Shown: piece after piece, positions 10,745-24,252 of the stretch | Layout: each line of letters opens with the position of its first letter | How positions within the stretch are numbered: the first letter of the stretch is position 1 | Notes under the pieces: model-generated | What the model saw: the letters and a program-made list of their open reading frames with translations, nothing else | Databases searched by the model: none | Told to the model about the DNA's origin: nothing | Made by a program: the position numbers and the translations under genes | NCBI GenBank assembly: GCA_963691655.1 | Contig: OY829326.1 | Coordinates: 108,721,388 to 108,785,387 of the forward strand | Source of the DNA: Toxonevra muliebris | Taxonomy: Eukaryota > Arthropoda > Insecta > Diptera > Pallopteridae | Length of the DNA: 64,000 nt | Direction: 5' to 3'

Positions 10745-13700
10745 ATGCAACAAGATTCCAGCGAGGAAAGTTGGCTGGAAGAACAGTGTCATCGTGAGAT
10801 CAACGCCCAACACGACGAATACGAACGCGAATATGTTCGGAATCGAGATAATTCCTTGAGCAGCGTCTGGGGTGCATTTCAGGACTCAGCAACAGCAGTG
10901 GCACATCTATACAGAGGTGGGTACTCTACTACTGCTCCGCACTCCTCGAACACACACATCAGCTCGTGTAATAAGTATATTTAACTGTGTGAGTTTTTTG
11001 CCGTGAGTGTGAGCAGTGGTGGTATAGTAAAGAAGTTTAGAATTGAGAATGAGATGTTGAGAGACACCGGGGTCATTCCACACACTATACTCAATTTGAG
11101 TGTATGTACGTAGAAGTACTTACATATAAATGTAGTCTCGTGTGATGAGGAGCATAAGTCGTCGGCATTGAGGAGCAGTCTTTATATTTAGTTTCATTTC
11201 ACAATGTTTTCCTATTTCCTCTTTTTTTGTGGTTATTGTTTCCTATAATATAAAAAAAAAATTATGTGTTGCCATTTGGGAGTTGTCATTGCATTATTAC
11301 ACTGTTATGCGGTGACCATATGTCCACATTAAATGAGAATTTTTGCCTCAGCTTTTATGTCAAACAATGGAGATTTGCGTTTTAATTAGATTTGCACTAT
11401 GTGCTCATCATTCTTAAAAAAAGAATCATGCCGCAACATCAGTTCATATGTACATAATTATATTGATGCAATGACGTATAAATTGTTTTCAAAAATCCCA
11501 CATTCATTGTGAGCAAAACGCAAGTGGCGTCAAAAATTTTCTGCTTTATAAGTCATACTAGTACTTACATATATACATATAGGAACAAGCGTACAAGCAT
11601 TATTTTTTAGTTTGCATAAAGTATATATAATTCTTAACAAAAGTATTATGTTAGTACATCATTATTTAAACTAAACAACTAATTGAAGTTTGGGAGCTTT
11701 CAACGGGTCTAAAAAAAATAATTTTTTAACCGGAAAAAAGCTCAGTAATATTGGACTTGTCCTATCTCTTACCAGAAAATCCTTGAAACAATCTGAAAAG
11801 TTGCGTCGAAGTCTATGTTTACTCTATTTTGTTTAGTTATATGTTTTGCCATTTCATTTTTGTGGTATTTAGATCAATTAAACTTGTTTTACCCTTTAAT
11901 TCTATACAAAAACTACGTTGAACGTTGGTTGAAAATGCTATAAGAAAAAGGTCGGTGGTTAGTGTGCCGTACTGCTAAGCAAAGCGCGCAGGTTCAATGC
12001 TCGTCACAGTCATAAATCAAAAATAAAAATTGTTCTACATCTTACCACCTCTTGAATGACAATGGCAACCCTCCATTTGCATAAAAAACGTTTTTTCACT
12101 TCGTCGTCCGAATTCGGCTTATAACTGTAGGTCCCTTCCATTCGTGAACAAGTATAACTCACTCAATATTAATGACCGCGAAAAGCTCGGTCTAAGCCCT
12201 CCATGGGCCTTTCCTATATCTTTCTTTATTATCTAAACTTTACTAGAATCAGTTCTGAACGACTCCGCGAAGTTAATCTACCTTGGGTTTCTAATAAAAA
12301 TCTCACATAGCCTAATAAAAGTAATAAAATCAATACTCTGGTTCTACAGACATCAAAATAAAACACAACTTCAACTTTATTCAATTAACTATTGCTTATT
12401 TCGCATTTTGATCAGTACAGTCAATTAAGAGAAAAATGTAAAATAGTAGGCGGTGTTCGTCGATTAGACGAACATTCGTCTTTTAGCGTTAATGTGTTTG
12501 ATCTTGATGACATTAGATACTTAGATCTTTTTCTTTTCTTTTCAATTAGTGGATAGTAAATCCTAATCAATCTTACCAATGTCGTAATTATCGTTTTGCT
12601 ACAGAAAAAGTTTGCATGTTAGGCCAAGGTGACCATGTGTTTCTTGATATTTGTGGGTGCGTCTATAGTATATTTCTAAAATACCGTTTAAATCAACAAT
12701 TTTCCATCGCTCCAAATGTAGGCCATGCAAGTAAACACATTAAATAAATGTGTTGCTTTTAGGAAGCTACATCACAAGACTAACAATTTTCTTTACGTTA
12801 ACATAGGTTAGGGTAGAGTGTCTGTTCTATAATAGGACATACTTAGGCCAACGAGGCTCATTGTAATACCACATGGGCTGTTTCCACAATTACCCTAATC
12901 TTTAATTGATCCTAGTTTTAACAAACTTATTTCAATCCCTGATAGCAGATTAGCGGTCAGCTAAATAATGGGTATAATTGTTTTTTTTTTTTTAACTAAT
13001 ATGTTTGGTGTAGTATTGCATAATTTGTGTGAATATATATTTGAGAAGATAAAATGGTAAAAAGTTAAATTTAGTGCACATTTTTAATGTTTTTTTTTAT
13101 ATTTTCCTGTTACAGACAGGCAAAGAGAACAATATAATAAAAGTATTGTATTTAGTTTCTTTATTCTGCTTCGGCGACCCCTGCGTCTGTTGTGCACACA
13201 CAGGGGTTCTACAAATACGAACAAATTACATGAAAGTACCTGCACAACCAAAAAAAAAACAACAAAGTGCATGGAAGTTCATACAAGTTCCCTACGGACA
13301 TTTTGATCGCTTCTGAACATCGCATTTATAGAGGCTGAGACTGTTCGGTTTATCCGTATTAAAATATCGTTTCATTGAAAATGTCACAGGTCCCTAGGGA
13401 ACTTATTGGTTATCGGAGAGTTAAGTAAGGCGGAATATATTATTTGTGACTCATACTTTTTCTTGAGAGCTGTTGCACTTTGATAAACTCAATGCTTTAA
13501 TTATATAAGTTTCTATAGCAAATATAAATTATTTCCATCTGTAATACGGTCTGTGTAGTCCTCAAACTCTTGACATTAAGTATTATGTAATATCTGCACC
13601 TTAAAGTAAAAGCAGCAATTGGTATACACCAGGTGGAATATTATTATGCATAAACTTATAACACGAATACCATTTTCTATAATTTTATTCCCAGTTTTAA

Positions 13701-16700
13701 TATTTTCTGTTGATATTTTTCTTCTGCTTCATTTTCATTTCATATTCTCTAAAATGCTGAAAGCCAAGAGAATAGCAAGCAAAAATAATGAAACAACGCA
13801 AGCTACAAACACTTATTTCTTCAATTGAAGAATTCAATCTATTTTTTTTTGTATACGTCGCGCATTTAAGACTATACATATGTATCTACAAAGCTATATA
13901 CTAAATAATAATGGATTTTTCTCTTTTGATGCTTCCATTTTTCATTCATTTTCACTTTTGCATTGTGCTTCCTTTTTACGTTGTTCTTGCTTTGCTTTGA
14001 TTTACTTTACTTTCCTTGTATGAAAATTCTATTTGAAATAAATCTTTAAATTTTCTGTTTTTATTGTTTGTACTTGTTGTTGTATTTATATTCTATTTGT
14101 AATTATTAATTAATGTGTAAAATACAACATAGGTACATACGGGCAAACATATATGCTCATGTTTCTACGCTCATTCACACTAGTACGATAAGCACAATGG
14201 CGATTGTGATACGCATTAAAACAGCTGTTCTTTTAAGGGTCGTCGAACGTTTCGTCTTTATATCCCGTGCATTTAAACTTGGGGTAATTTTTCCTTATAT
14301 ACTTTCATACACATTTACATATATACATATACAATACAATCGATAGAGATGTACTAAATGCAACAATATGTGTATGAATATGTTTTTGTTGTTTTTTTAA
14401 TAGTTCATGACATTTGCCTGTGGATTTCCTTTGAAATGTTTTTGCTGTTTTCTCTCTGTACCAAGTATTTTTGTTGCCTGTTTTTTCATTAAGATAAAAA
14501 ACATAAAATTAGGTATTTTTTCGACCTTGCTTTTGTTGTTGTTTGGTTTGATCACTTTTCATTTACTGGGTAGAGTTTTTTAGTATTTTTGATAACAGGT
14601 AACTATTTCTTTTACTTGAAAATAATTTGTAGGTAATATTTAAAGATTGTTCTTTTTGTAGTGAGTAGGTGCTAAAAAACTTAAAGTACTTCAAAAAGTT
14701 TTTTAACTGCAAAATGAAGTGCTTAAAAATTAAACAAAGTAATAATTAATTATTTCCTCTTTCAAAAATATTTACATTTGAATAAATTATAATAATATAC
14801 TAATTAAATGAAGTAACACAGATTTAATTGCATGTGTGCAAAAAAGAGATTAGCATTTGTTTAAGATCTTTTAAGTTACAATTTTTATATATACATAAAT
14901 AACTTAAAAATAATTAAACCCTTATGTTTTATTATTACTTACATTGTTCGTTTAAATTTTTAGCACTTTTTTTTTAGTTTTAAAAAGTTATTTAAGTACT
15001 TACTCCCACTTTTTTTGGTACCAAAAAATATATTGTATTGACCATACTGTAATAATCATGAAACCAATGTTTTTTTTTTCTATTTTTCTACAACAAATTT
15101 TGAGTTTTTGTTTTAATTTCTTTGTCTCATTTCAAAATGATGATGCCAGTCTAAGCATTAATCCAAAAGTTCCATAAGTACTTTACTCATGTTTTATAAA
15201 AATACTACCCTAGTTATTTTTTATATATAGTTCGATGTTAAAATTTTTTTTAGTAATTTTTAGTAATTTAGTAATTTTTGCATTTTAATTTTCTTTTTGA
15301 GTTGTATCCAAATGGAATGCAAGTTCTATTTACGATTTGAGTCTGTTGGAAGCACGATTGAGTGACATCAAAGCACGCATCTCTTCAAAACATCCACCAT
15401 GTAAATATCGATAGAATAAAATCACGCAAGGAAAGTTTAGAAGGTGTTCCTCCAGGAGTCAATAGAGCTATAAGTCATTGTTTGCTATTCGTTTTTTTTT
15501 ACTGGGTGTTGAATACGGTCAGGAGTTTCAGTAGCGTTCATGAGTTTTTTATCCTTAGATGACCATTGTACACATTGTCATTTTATTAGGTAAAAGCGAG
15601 AAAAAAAATCCAACAAAAATTTATTCAGGAAACTTAAGTTAAATCTTAAGATATTAAAAAGTTACATATAAAACAACCTATTCAGAGAACTTGAGTCAAA
15701 TCTTAAGATTTTAGAAAGTTACATATAAGCTAAAAATTGCTTAAGTTTTCTGGACAATTAAGATTTCCGAACTTAAGAATTTCGAGCGTCCGCTGTATTT
15801 CAAATTTTTAACCAGTAGTATATATATTAGTGAAATCATCTGGCAATGCCATGCAACAAGCGGAGACACCAACCTTCTCCACAAACTGTAATCATAGTTC
15901 CAGCCTTGACAGAAAACGAATTATATAGTCGTGGAAAATCGCTTGCGATAAGCTAAATCACCTACTCATCAATGTTGCCACTTTCTTCAACCAACGCAAC
16001 CTGCAACTCTCAGCAGAGAAATCGATGACCACCCTCTTTACCACGTGGACAAAACAAGTGAGAAGGGAGCTCGACATAGCAGCCTAACGAAGGCAAATAC
16101 CCACTGTGAAGTACCCGAAAATTCGAAGGGTTACCTTCGACAGTCTTCTAACATTCTCTGCACATGCTGCAAAGATCTGAAATAGTGTAAAAAAACAGGC
16201 ACATCAGGGAAAGGAGACCCAGCTCAGAACATGCAAGGCTATTGGGAGCTCTGTTGGAAACTACGCGGCCGCTATTTGGACGCCATTGATCAGCGACACA
16301 CAATGGACTGGCCTCCAAATATCCCAAAACGCAACCCTTCGAACAGTCACCGGCTGCCAAATGATGGCGCATGAAGACCATATCCATGAAGATTCCCAAA
16401 TGCTTAAAGTTAGAAAGCACGAAACTCTTCTCCCAGAGTAGTTTTTTCTTGCTTGCCATCAGGAAGGCCACCCCAAAAATGAGATCACAATACATGAAAA
16501 AGATCAAGCACATCATAGGTCCATAACCAGACATATCGAGCAGCCCTTAATAAACTTCGCAGTGAAGCTGTAAATGACACAACTTGTAAAAACCTACCCA
16601 ACATCGCGCTAGGTAGGACACTGCCTCGATTAACCAGATGCACAAGGGGCGCAACTGTGGAGTCGGGTGGAGTCGATACCTGAACTTATATCTCGACAGG

Positions 16701-19700
16701 ATCGGCGAGGAAGTGCTGAATAACTTCGCCGACTGTAGTCAGAGCCCGCACGACACAGCACAGCCCTTGCCTCATGCACCCAACAACATTTCACTATCGC
16801 TATGAACCCAACTAATTGACACAGCTCCATTCCAGCTACAACAACAATAACCTACTCATCAGCAGGACCGAATTACGAATTTATTTTAGGACGTAAAAAA
16901 TATGATTATTCCAGGGAACGTCACACTGAATAGACATGACTAGAATATCAAAAGTTGCTGTTTACACAAAATCCACCCAGGGGGTTATTTGTTCGATGTT
17001 GATTTTTTTATAGGAATTTCGGACTTTAATTATAGTCTGAACCAAGGAATGAAACCGGAACCGAAACAGTAACCGTTTAAAACCGTTTTATTTTTCAAAA
17101 CCGAAACCATTATTTTCATTTTAAAAAGAACGAACCCGATTTAAACACCGGTTCGGCATCGACCAAAATTTGACCGATCTCTTCAATCAAATTATTCCTA
17201 AACAAATGTGATTAATGTGTTTAAGTTCTTGAACTTTATTTATGAATCATTTATTTTTTTGACATATCTATATATCACTACCTTAATTTGCTAAAACCCT
17301 AACATCAAACATTTCAATATCGAGTTTTTGATTGGAATAAGATAAAGCGTGCCTACTTTCATCTGCACTGAAAATTTTTTAGGCATATACCGAAAACTGA
17401 CGATCTTTTAAGTTTAAATTAGAAATTATGGAAACAGTACACTAAATATGAAAATATTTTTTGCTTCTACTGTAAAATTTTAAAAATGCGTGATTTGCAT
17501 TTTTTAAGTTTTGTTCTTCTTTACTTCAATGTTATAAAAATAATAAAAATTTAATGAATATCTATATTTAACTGTATGTATCGACATCGGTATCGGCATA
17601 GGCATTGGCTAAATTTTTTCTCATAGCCGAACATCAGCATTGGCTAAAAAATCGTGATTGGTCGGACTCTATATGTATAATCATTAAATTCCTGTCAAAT
17701 TCGGGCGAGATAATTTCTTCATGAACAAAATTTATATATATTTAGAATTTTATAATTGTGTTGCTAATGAAAGAACTTCCTTTATAATTAGAAGAAACGC
17801 TATCTTAATTTAAAATACGTCTGTTCGCGCACACCATAATCGTTACTATTTTTACTGGAAATCCGCTAGCGTACGTAAAAAATAGGAAAAGAGAGCGAAA
17901 TGGGAGAGTAAATTGTTGTGATAGTATAATAAAGTTAGCAAAAAAGAAAACAGCTGTTTGCCTCCCAAACTGTCAAAGTAATTTTCGTTTTTTTCAAGTA
18001 TTTTTGGGAACTTCTTTACAAATTTAACTAGTTTTCCGTTCGTCTATTTTTTCTGATTATTCTGTTAAGAGACCATTTTTCTTACGCTAGCAAAATTTTA
18101 CTAGTAAAGTATTCGAACAGACCTAATAACTAATCTTCTAAAATTTTGGGAAATAAAAAAAATATATTATGAATGATGGTAAGACAGGACAAATGCCTTT
18201 GTTTCCGAATAGCTAAAATAACAAAGATTTATTAATACTAGGCGGAAAGCCTAGTGATCGAAATTCGATCACACTCTTCACTTAAATTGAGGTTGGGAGC
18301 ACATTTTGAGCGCTCAAATTTGCATTCATAACAAAAAAAATATTCTGTTGCAAGTGTTGTGTTGAAACAAAATGAAAAATAGAACACTTTGTTCGTTTGG
18401 CCGTTTGAGTGATAGCGCAAATCTCTAATTACTTAATTTTGAGTATTGAAATCTAAAGTTAGAAATGGTTTTACAAAACTATTTTTTTTGTCTTTTTTTT
18501 AAGAACAAATTAAATTATTTACATTTACAAATTTCTATTGCTATCATTCGCTTTTTTATTATTCGCACAACCCAAATTAGAGAATATCTTTGTCTCGAAC
18601 ATTTAATCAAGCCCTTGAAGATTATATATTTTGGCATTAGTGGCATCAGTGGCATGGCGTTTCTAACCTTTAAAGCAGATACAGAAAATAACTGGTGGAA
18701 ATAAGTTAGTCTTCCCCCTTACTTGTAGGTGGGGCGGGGTGTAATAAAAAAATTGTTTCTATTTAAGATTTCAAAAAGAGGGAGGGGGGCTAATTTTAAT
18801 ACTAATTCCTTTCGCGGAATGCTGAAATCTTGATTATCAAAATTTTTTTTGTTCGCAAGAGTGTTTATTACTCGAGATATTTGAAATTCAGATTAAAAAA
18901 CGCCGAAATTTCAAGTTAAAGAACTCATCCTGTATAACAGATTAATCGTAGCTGTTGGACTATGTTTTAATGGATTCAATTTTTAAGTCTTATGAAATTT
19001 AAGTGATATTTATACATATTCTAATCACTTTTCAATATTAATTACATTATTTTGAGCGCTAATTAAAATGGTTCTTATTTTCCAGAACGTTCATCAAATA
19101 CTTATCCTGATACAGGCGCATTATGGCTTCCATTTCAAACTGCAGCAGGTACTGTAACTACGCTTTACAAAGGTTAGTACATACAACTATTTTTGTCTAT
19201 AAAATCTTGTTCTTTTACATTCAATTCCAATTTTCAATATTCCAATTCTCATATAGAATCGTGTGATGGCCTTAAACGCACCAGCGATACAGCGGTACAA
19301 TGTGGCTACCAAAGACGTACACGTGAATTGGCCGATTGGGCACGCAGTAAAAAGCGTCGCATGATTCGCCGTGAGGATTTATTAGCTTATTTAGCTGGTA
19401 AACCGCTACCGCCATTATCAGCAACTCATGCTAATCGTCGGTGAGTCGCTGCTAAAGTGGCGAAATTTTAATAATATTTGTGTATTACTCTACATCCTTT
19501 TATCTAGTTGATTCGTTGCTCATTCATAGCCCAAATTGTTGTAAAATATTTTAAAAATACTTGTAGAGAGTTCATTTAAACTAGCCAAGTATGAAATTAT
19601 AAAATTTAATAGCGAAGTTATAGAATTTACAAACACCGAATTTTAAAGTAATTTTATTTAAACTCGTGGACCAAATTGTTCTACTTATAAGTAAATTTCA

Positions 19701-20216
19701 AATGGCAGAGTATTGAGTTTAATAAATGAATAGGAACATTTTTGGTTTTTTTTGTTTTTTGGATGTAGGGTATAAAATTAAAAACTGCAGTCATATAAAT
19801 GTATTTATTTTAATTATGTTTCATTTTTCCAAAACATTCTTTTAGTTCTCCAAAACCAGAGCATTCACATGCACATACAACTCCCAATGCTGTGTTCACC
19901 TCAACCGCTTCGCAACAAACGCCACCACACACTACCTACTTGCATCAAACAACAGCAGCAGCGGCGTCAAATGAGCCTCCAATTAATGATTTACATACAT
20001 TTAAGGAAGCGCTCGTTCTAAAACCACGGTATGTTATTGCATTTTCCATCAACTATTTTTCTTATAAACATAATTTTTATTTGCTGTTATAGTGGACCCG
20101 AATTATTTGCATTTGTTGCCAATGAAATTGCACGCCACTGTAAACGTCCAGCCAGCCCCATCGATGATAAAATGGATGTCTGTCATTATAGTAGTAAACG
20201 ACAACGTTTTATGTAG
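10745..20216 (+). CDS. HAPSTR1/C16orf72 homologue, five exons
   Basis: Exons 10745-10916, 19086-19172, 19257-19440, 19846-20028 and 20093-20216 join in frame with GT/AG borders to give 249 aa (human about 275). In mammals HAPSTR1 (C16orf72, TAPR1) binds the ubiquitin ligase HUWE1 and tunes stress and p53 signalling in the nucleus. Visible here are two internally repeated motifs, LSSVWGAFQDSATAVAHLYR (residues 38-57) and LWLPFQTAAGTVTTLYK (70-86). They are followed by the hallmark AVQCGYQRRTRELADW (99-114) and KKRRMIRREDLLAYLAGK (118-135). Then come a low-complexity His/Thr/Ala linker, DLHTFKEALVL (around 195-205), and a basic tail ending SSKRQRFM, like the human KRNRMI end. The first intron is 8.2 kb and repeat-laden. 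I cannot recall a fly gene symbol, so none is given. Assignment is strong; function in flies is inferred. Confidence 0.92.
11950..12215 (+). mobile_element. tRNA-derived SINE, family A
   Basis: The head GGTCGGTGGTTAGTGTGCCG, with a B-box-like GGTTCAATGC about 40 bases on, resembles a tRNA promoter. The body then shares CCCTTCCATTCGTG, TATAACTCAC and AAGCTCGGTCTAAGCC with copies at 21922-22155 and 39484-39818 (both reversed) and the tail fragment at 29570-29700. It lies in intron 1 of the HAPSTR1 homologue. Copies differ enough to be old. Confidence 0.7.
12804..12885 (-). mobile_element. SINE family B tail fragment
   Basis: AGGTTAGGGTAGAGTGTCTG, then CTTAGGCCAACGAGGCTCAT and TGTAATACCACATGGG, match in order the reversed 3' part of the SINE at 31101-31413. 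The tRNA-like head is missing, as in a 5'-truncated retroposed copy. Confidence 0.55.
12886..15597. other. Intron 1 of HAPSTR1 homologue, AT-rich, no gene seen
   Basis: Besides homopolymer runs and weak AT-rich duplications, nothing recognisable was found. Short open frames, such as 13619-13828 and 14113-14346, show no family signature and are probably chance. Confidence 0.5.
15620..15735. repeat. Two-copy tandem repeat, about 60-bp unit
   Basis: TATTCAGGAAACTTAAGTTA... AAAAAGTTACATATAA is followed directly by TATTCAGAGAACTTGAGTCA... AGAAAGTTACATATAA, two roughly 60-base units with several differences. Confidence 0.7.
15938..16856 (+). pseudogene. Jockey-type non-LTR retrotransposon, reverse transcriptase C-terminal remnant
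   Basis: In one frame from 15938 the translation reads LNHLLINVATFFNQRNLQLS, AEKSMTTLFTTWTKQV, RVTFDSLLTFSAHAAKI, KAIGSSVGNYAAAIWTPLIS, LRTVTGCQMMAHEDHIHEDS and FFLACHQEGHP. This is the ordered C-terminal part of jockey-clade reverse transcriptases, which copy their own RNA during transposition. Several stops interrupt it (for example after DIAA and before FFLACHQ). A frame change at about 16640 leads to GWSRYLNLYLDRIGEEVLNN and CSQSPHDTAQ, the zinc-knuckle-like tail of the same protein. The catalytic domain upstream is absent, so the copy is 5' truncated and dead. It lies sense-oriented in intron 1 of the HAPSTR1 homologue. Confidence 0.85.
17035..17670. repeat. Repeat-like tract with AACCGAAAC and CATCGG motifs
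   Basis: The left part repeats AACCG(A/T)AAC and ACCGTTT several times; the right part (17580-17670) repeats ATCGG, CATTGGCTAAA and their variants. The ends look like a degraded terminal-repeat element, but pairing is imperfect and the limits are uncertain. Confidence 0.35.
17817..18124. mobile_element. MITE with GTCTGTTCG inverted ends
   Basis: The left end ACGTCTGTTCGCGCA...GTTACTATTTTTACT pairs, inverted, with the right end AGTAAAGTATTCGAACAGACC. GCTAGCGTACG inside the left arm answers CTTACGCTAGC on the right. About 300 bases, non-coding, in intron 1 of the HAPSTR1 homologue. Confidence 0.6.
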
Positions 20217-20266
20217 AAATATTTCAATATGATGCACATGCAGTTCATGAACAAACTACAACAAAA

Positions 20267-20279
20267 AATAAACAATAAA
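20267..20279 (+). promoter_or_regulatory. Polyadenylation signals of the HAPSTR1 homologue
   Basis: Two AATAAA hexamers (20267 and 20274) lie 50-60 bases past the TAG stop. Because the following kilobase is very A-rich with more such hexamers, a longer 3' UTR is possible. Confidence 0.5.
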
Positions 20280-21921
20280 TTAAAAAAAATTTTGTTTATC
20301 AAACAAAAAAGAAAAAAAAAAAAAAAATGAAATACCAAACTATAATTTAAAAAAATGATTTAAAACTTAAATCCAATCTAAAGGCAAAAAGCTAAAACAT
20401 GGAATGCAAGAATATCAAAAACACTGAATTACATTATTCCCTTCAATCATAACAACCACTCACTCACTCTCTTTAATATCATCCAAATATCTTCTATTTT
20501 AAACGCTGGCTCCATAGATTTGCGGAGAGTTTTTTCAATAAAACAACTGCTTAAAAATAACTAATACTGCTATGTAAATTTATATTTCTTTATAAATGAT
20601 TTCGTTTTATACAAAAAACAAAAAAGAAAAAAAATACGAAAAACGCCGTACAGAAATTCTCTATGTTTATTTTATATTCAAAAGATATAGTTTTTTTAAC
20701 ATTTTTTTTTTTTTTTTTTTTCAAAATACACTTTGTTTTGTATATAAAATGTAATACAAACAGCTGTTTATCTTGCTGCACCACAAATTTAGTAATACCA
20801 ATATTAATAATAATAATAATCTTAATATTAATCCTGCGTTATTGTGTTTATAAGTGTTTATTAAGTGAAAACAAACGAAGTGTACAAGCGCAAATATCTA
20901 TGGTATTTTTGGATTGTATTTGCTTTAAAGAAGTTTTATTTTTTTGATTAATTACTTTAATTAGGCGATATAACGAATGCAACTTAATATTTCTTGGCAA
21001 GTATATTGATCGAGTTCTTGACCTTAACATTCATTTGGTTGTTTAAAACATCATATCAAATATTGTGATTTAATTCATAATTTTATTTTTTTATTTTATG
21101 TGATAATTATAGAATCAATCGACCTATCGAAAACCCTATGGTTTGAGTTCAAGATCAGTTCGTTATTGTGCTAAGGCTATTTTTAGTATATTAGAATATT
21201 TTTGTTATTATTAAGATTATATTTAGTTAGCAGTGTATGTGTGCTCAAAAGAAAAGTATAAAAGCTATACAAAGAAATTTTATTAATGTTATGGTCTTGA
21301 TCTCAACCTACACAGTACTTCGATTTGATAATGAAAATATTCGAAAATTCATAATTTTTGCTACTACTTTGGGACAAGTTTAGAGATCCATTTTGGTAGA
21401 AATCCATAAATTGCATATTAATCAGGTTGGTACACTGTTCGAAAAACTCAACTTTGTTAAAAATTATAAGGTTCTGAAAACGGATTCGGATAGAGCTCAA
21501 AAAATACGTTGTTTTATAAGTTTATATCTGATTTATTTTTTATGCGGGGTTAAAGTTATCCATTTTTATTTACTAATTTGGTAGGTTAAAGGCTAAGATG
21601 TCGTGGGCTCGTTTTGGACCTAAAGTGGCTTAAATGGTTAGCGAATTATAGTGGAATTCCCTGTCGAATATTTTTCTAGAACATATTAACCTTTTGGCTC
21701 ACAGTAGACTATGTTTTTTTTTTTTTTTGCTTTGCATAAGAATTCGTCTTTTTAACCATTAACATTTTTTTGTTGTTGTGCTGGACTATGGAATTTGCTA
21801 TGCTTGATTTTTATACAATAAAATATAGCCATCAACCTTAGTTCTTGTTGCAAAATTCTTAGAAAGTAATATGCGGCAGCTATCTGCTTTATTGCTAGGC
21901 TTGTCTAAATAAACAAATCTT
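20280..21921. other. Spacer or extended 3' UTR, no gene seen
   Basis: AT-rich sequence with long homopolymers (22 T at about 20700-20720). No open frame with a recognisable product on either strand. Confidence 0.45.
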
Positions 21922-22155
21922 ATCCTACTACAATTGCTATTATGTCACAACAATCCATGTAGGGCCCTACAGTTTTTTGCCCAAGTGAAAAGTTTTGCAT
22001 ATGCAACTTTTACTGTTGGAGGTTTGCCGTTGCCAGTCAAGAGGTTTTGCCGAGTAGAAAAATTTTGGGTTTTCTCTTTTTGATTTTTGAATGTTCGGTG
22101 TTTTGAACCCGGGCACCCCTACATAGCACTAACCACTAGGCTACGGCGACCACAC
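21922..22155 (-). mobile_element. tRNA-derived SINE, family A, with target duplication
   Basis: Read on the minus strand it begins GGTCGCCGTAGCCTAGTGGT, with an A-box-like TAGCCTAGTGG and, after ~35 bases, B-box-like GGTTCAAAAC. It is flanked by the 9-base direct repeat ACAAATCTT at 21913-21921 and 22156-22164, the trace of target-primed insertion. Body blocks match the copies at 11950-12215 and 39484-39818. Confidence 0.8.
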
Positions 22156-22759
22156 ACAAATCTTTCGAATGATTTCAATTTCCGAATGAAAAGTGGATAG
22201 GATTTATGATCTTAAACTGAGATAGATCACTTGGCAGTAAAATTTTATTAACAGGTATGTTCGTTAATTATTGCTGGAGCACAATAGGGAGAGAGAAATG
22301 CGTGACTGGCTGTGACTTAAGAGCTACACCGCGGAATGGCTGTTCAACGCATAAGTGCAGCTCTTAAACGTATCTCGAATGCGGGGAATATTTAATTATT
22401 TATTATATATTATTCATTTTCGGGGATTCTCTTGCTTCGAACTTTCGCTTCAAATTCATTTGGCAGGCTGGCGCATATCGCATTCACACTCTCGCACTAT
22501 TATACCATAGTGTACAGGGGGTTTGGGAAGTCTATGTCCATACTGCAGCCTGAGTGCAGGGCTAAGAAAATTCACCTATTTTATTAAACATTATAAAATA
22601 TCAAAATTTTATTGAAACTGTGCATCAAACAATTTTTTAATAAAAAGGGAATCTGATATTTTTAACCACAACAATTTTTGAAAATGATCACTACTAGCAA
22701 AAAAATCAAAAGCAAATGTTTTGATTTGCTAACCATTTGCTAACACTCTGTAATTTGCA

Positions 22760-22870
22760 ACATTTTTAATGCTTTCCGAGTTCTTTTTCGATAATTTTCG
22801 AATTTCAAGCGAATTTTCTGGAATTCCTTGGAAAGTATAGAAATTTACAAAAAATTCCAAAAAATAAAGC
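22760..22870. repeat. Segment of the tan duplication block, proximal copy (a)
   Basis: CGAATTTCAAGCGAATTTTC and GGAAAGTATAGAA, then CCAAAAAATAAA, recur in order at 62070-62140. This is the leftmost part I can match between the regions downstream of the two tan copies. Confidence 0.6.
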
Positions 22871-24252
22871 ACTTATATCTTAGCCTCGAATTTCAATTAT
22901 ATACTGGGGGAAAGTTAAATTAAATTCTGAAATGTAACGAACAAATTTTTGTTTTCATGCTATTCCAGAAAAAATTCTCAAAAACTCGTTTGAATGAAAA
23001 CTTGAGTTGTATATTTTTTCGGAGCTTGATCATTAGTTTAATCCGTTCAGAACGAACGAAATGGCTAATGTTGGCCTAGGTAGGTAGGACTTTTGGTAGC
23101 CTAAGCCGTTTGATTTTACTTGGAGGAATATAAAATTTTTGTTTAATATTTTAATATAGTGGATCAACTTATTGATTAAGTGTTTTGAATTGTTTAAGAA
23201 CAAAGGAAAAACCACCGTTATTTTTTCGAAATTTTTTTTTCAATAGCTTTGGCATGTCTAAAAATTGTCCTTATGGTTGCTTAATATATTTATCGGCCAA
23301 AGAATGTTTGATACAAAATTAGTCAGTCCCACCAAGTGCCGAATACCTAAGGAACTTATGAAAAAACATTTCAAGTGGTTCTGAAATGCAGTAAAATAGC
23401 AAGCGGTTGATTATAAAAAATAATTTTAACTATTATTTTAAAAATTTGGTCTGTTTAAAATGCATACGTTAATTTTTATAAGTTCAATTTTGATATTAAA
23501 AATATTTCAACTTTGCCAAACTCTATAGAAGTAGACCAATTGCGCTTTCTTATTAAATAAGTTAATTCAGTGTATATTCGAAGAGGACTTATGCATTTTT
23601 ATACATATGAGTGAGTGCAAAGAAACCAAGCACAAAAAGTAGAATAACAAATTTAAGAAAATACCGGGGATATAATATGAAGCCAAGTTGGGGAAAACCC
23701 GATAAGAGACAACTCTTGTTTCACAGAATTTCACACTAGTTTAGAGCTACAAATGATATTATAAAAAGATTTTCAAATGCAGAGACCTATCGCTTCCTTC
23801 GTATTTTATTAAAACCATTTATAATAAAACCAAAATTGGCCAAAATATGTAGTTGCATTTGCTGTGTCTCGTTACAAAATCACCCTAAGTATGATAAGTC
23901 GTTAGCATAGAAAGTTGTGTCTATTCTCTACAAAACTTTAAAATAAAATACTAACAGCAATGATTTTGTTTTTTTTTTCTTATTGTAGAATAGACTAAAC
24001 TATATATAGAATAGAGATGTAATGTAAAGTAAATATTAATAACCAGGTTGAAAATAATTTGAGAATTAAAATTATTATCAAATTAAAATCCTACAAAAAC
24101 AAGAAAACGTTGTAATGTGAGGTGAGCTACTTTAAAAAAATGAAATAAAAAGGAAACAGAAAATAAAATAATAATTTTAAGTAAAAAGAAGAAAAAAACA
24201 AAAAGCAAAATGAAGATTATTATTTATTTTTATAAGCGTAATAAATAGCTGG

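Noticed and set aside
16148..16534. 128-codon minus-strand open frame
   Set aside because: It is antisense to the jockey reverse transcriptase remnant, whose plus frame has ordered family motifs.
20690..20722. Poly(T) tract as a retroposed poly(A) tail
   Set aside because: No target duplication or retroposon body was found beside it; simple homopolymer slippage is enough.
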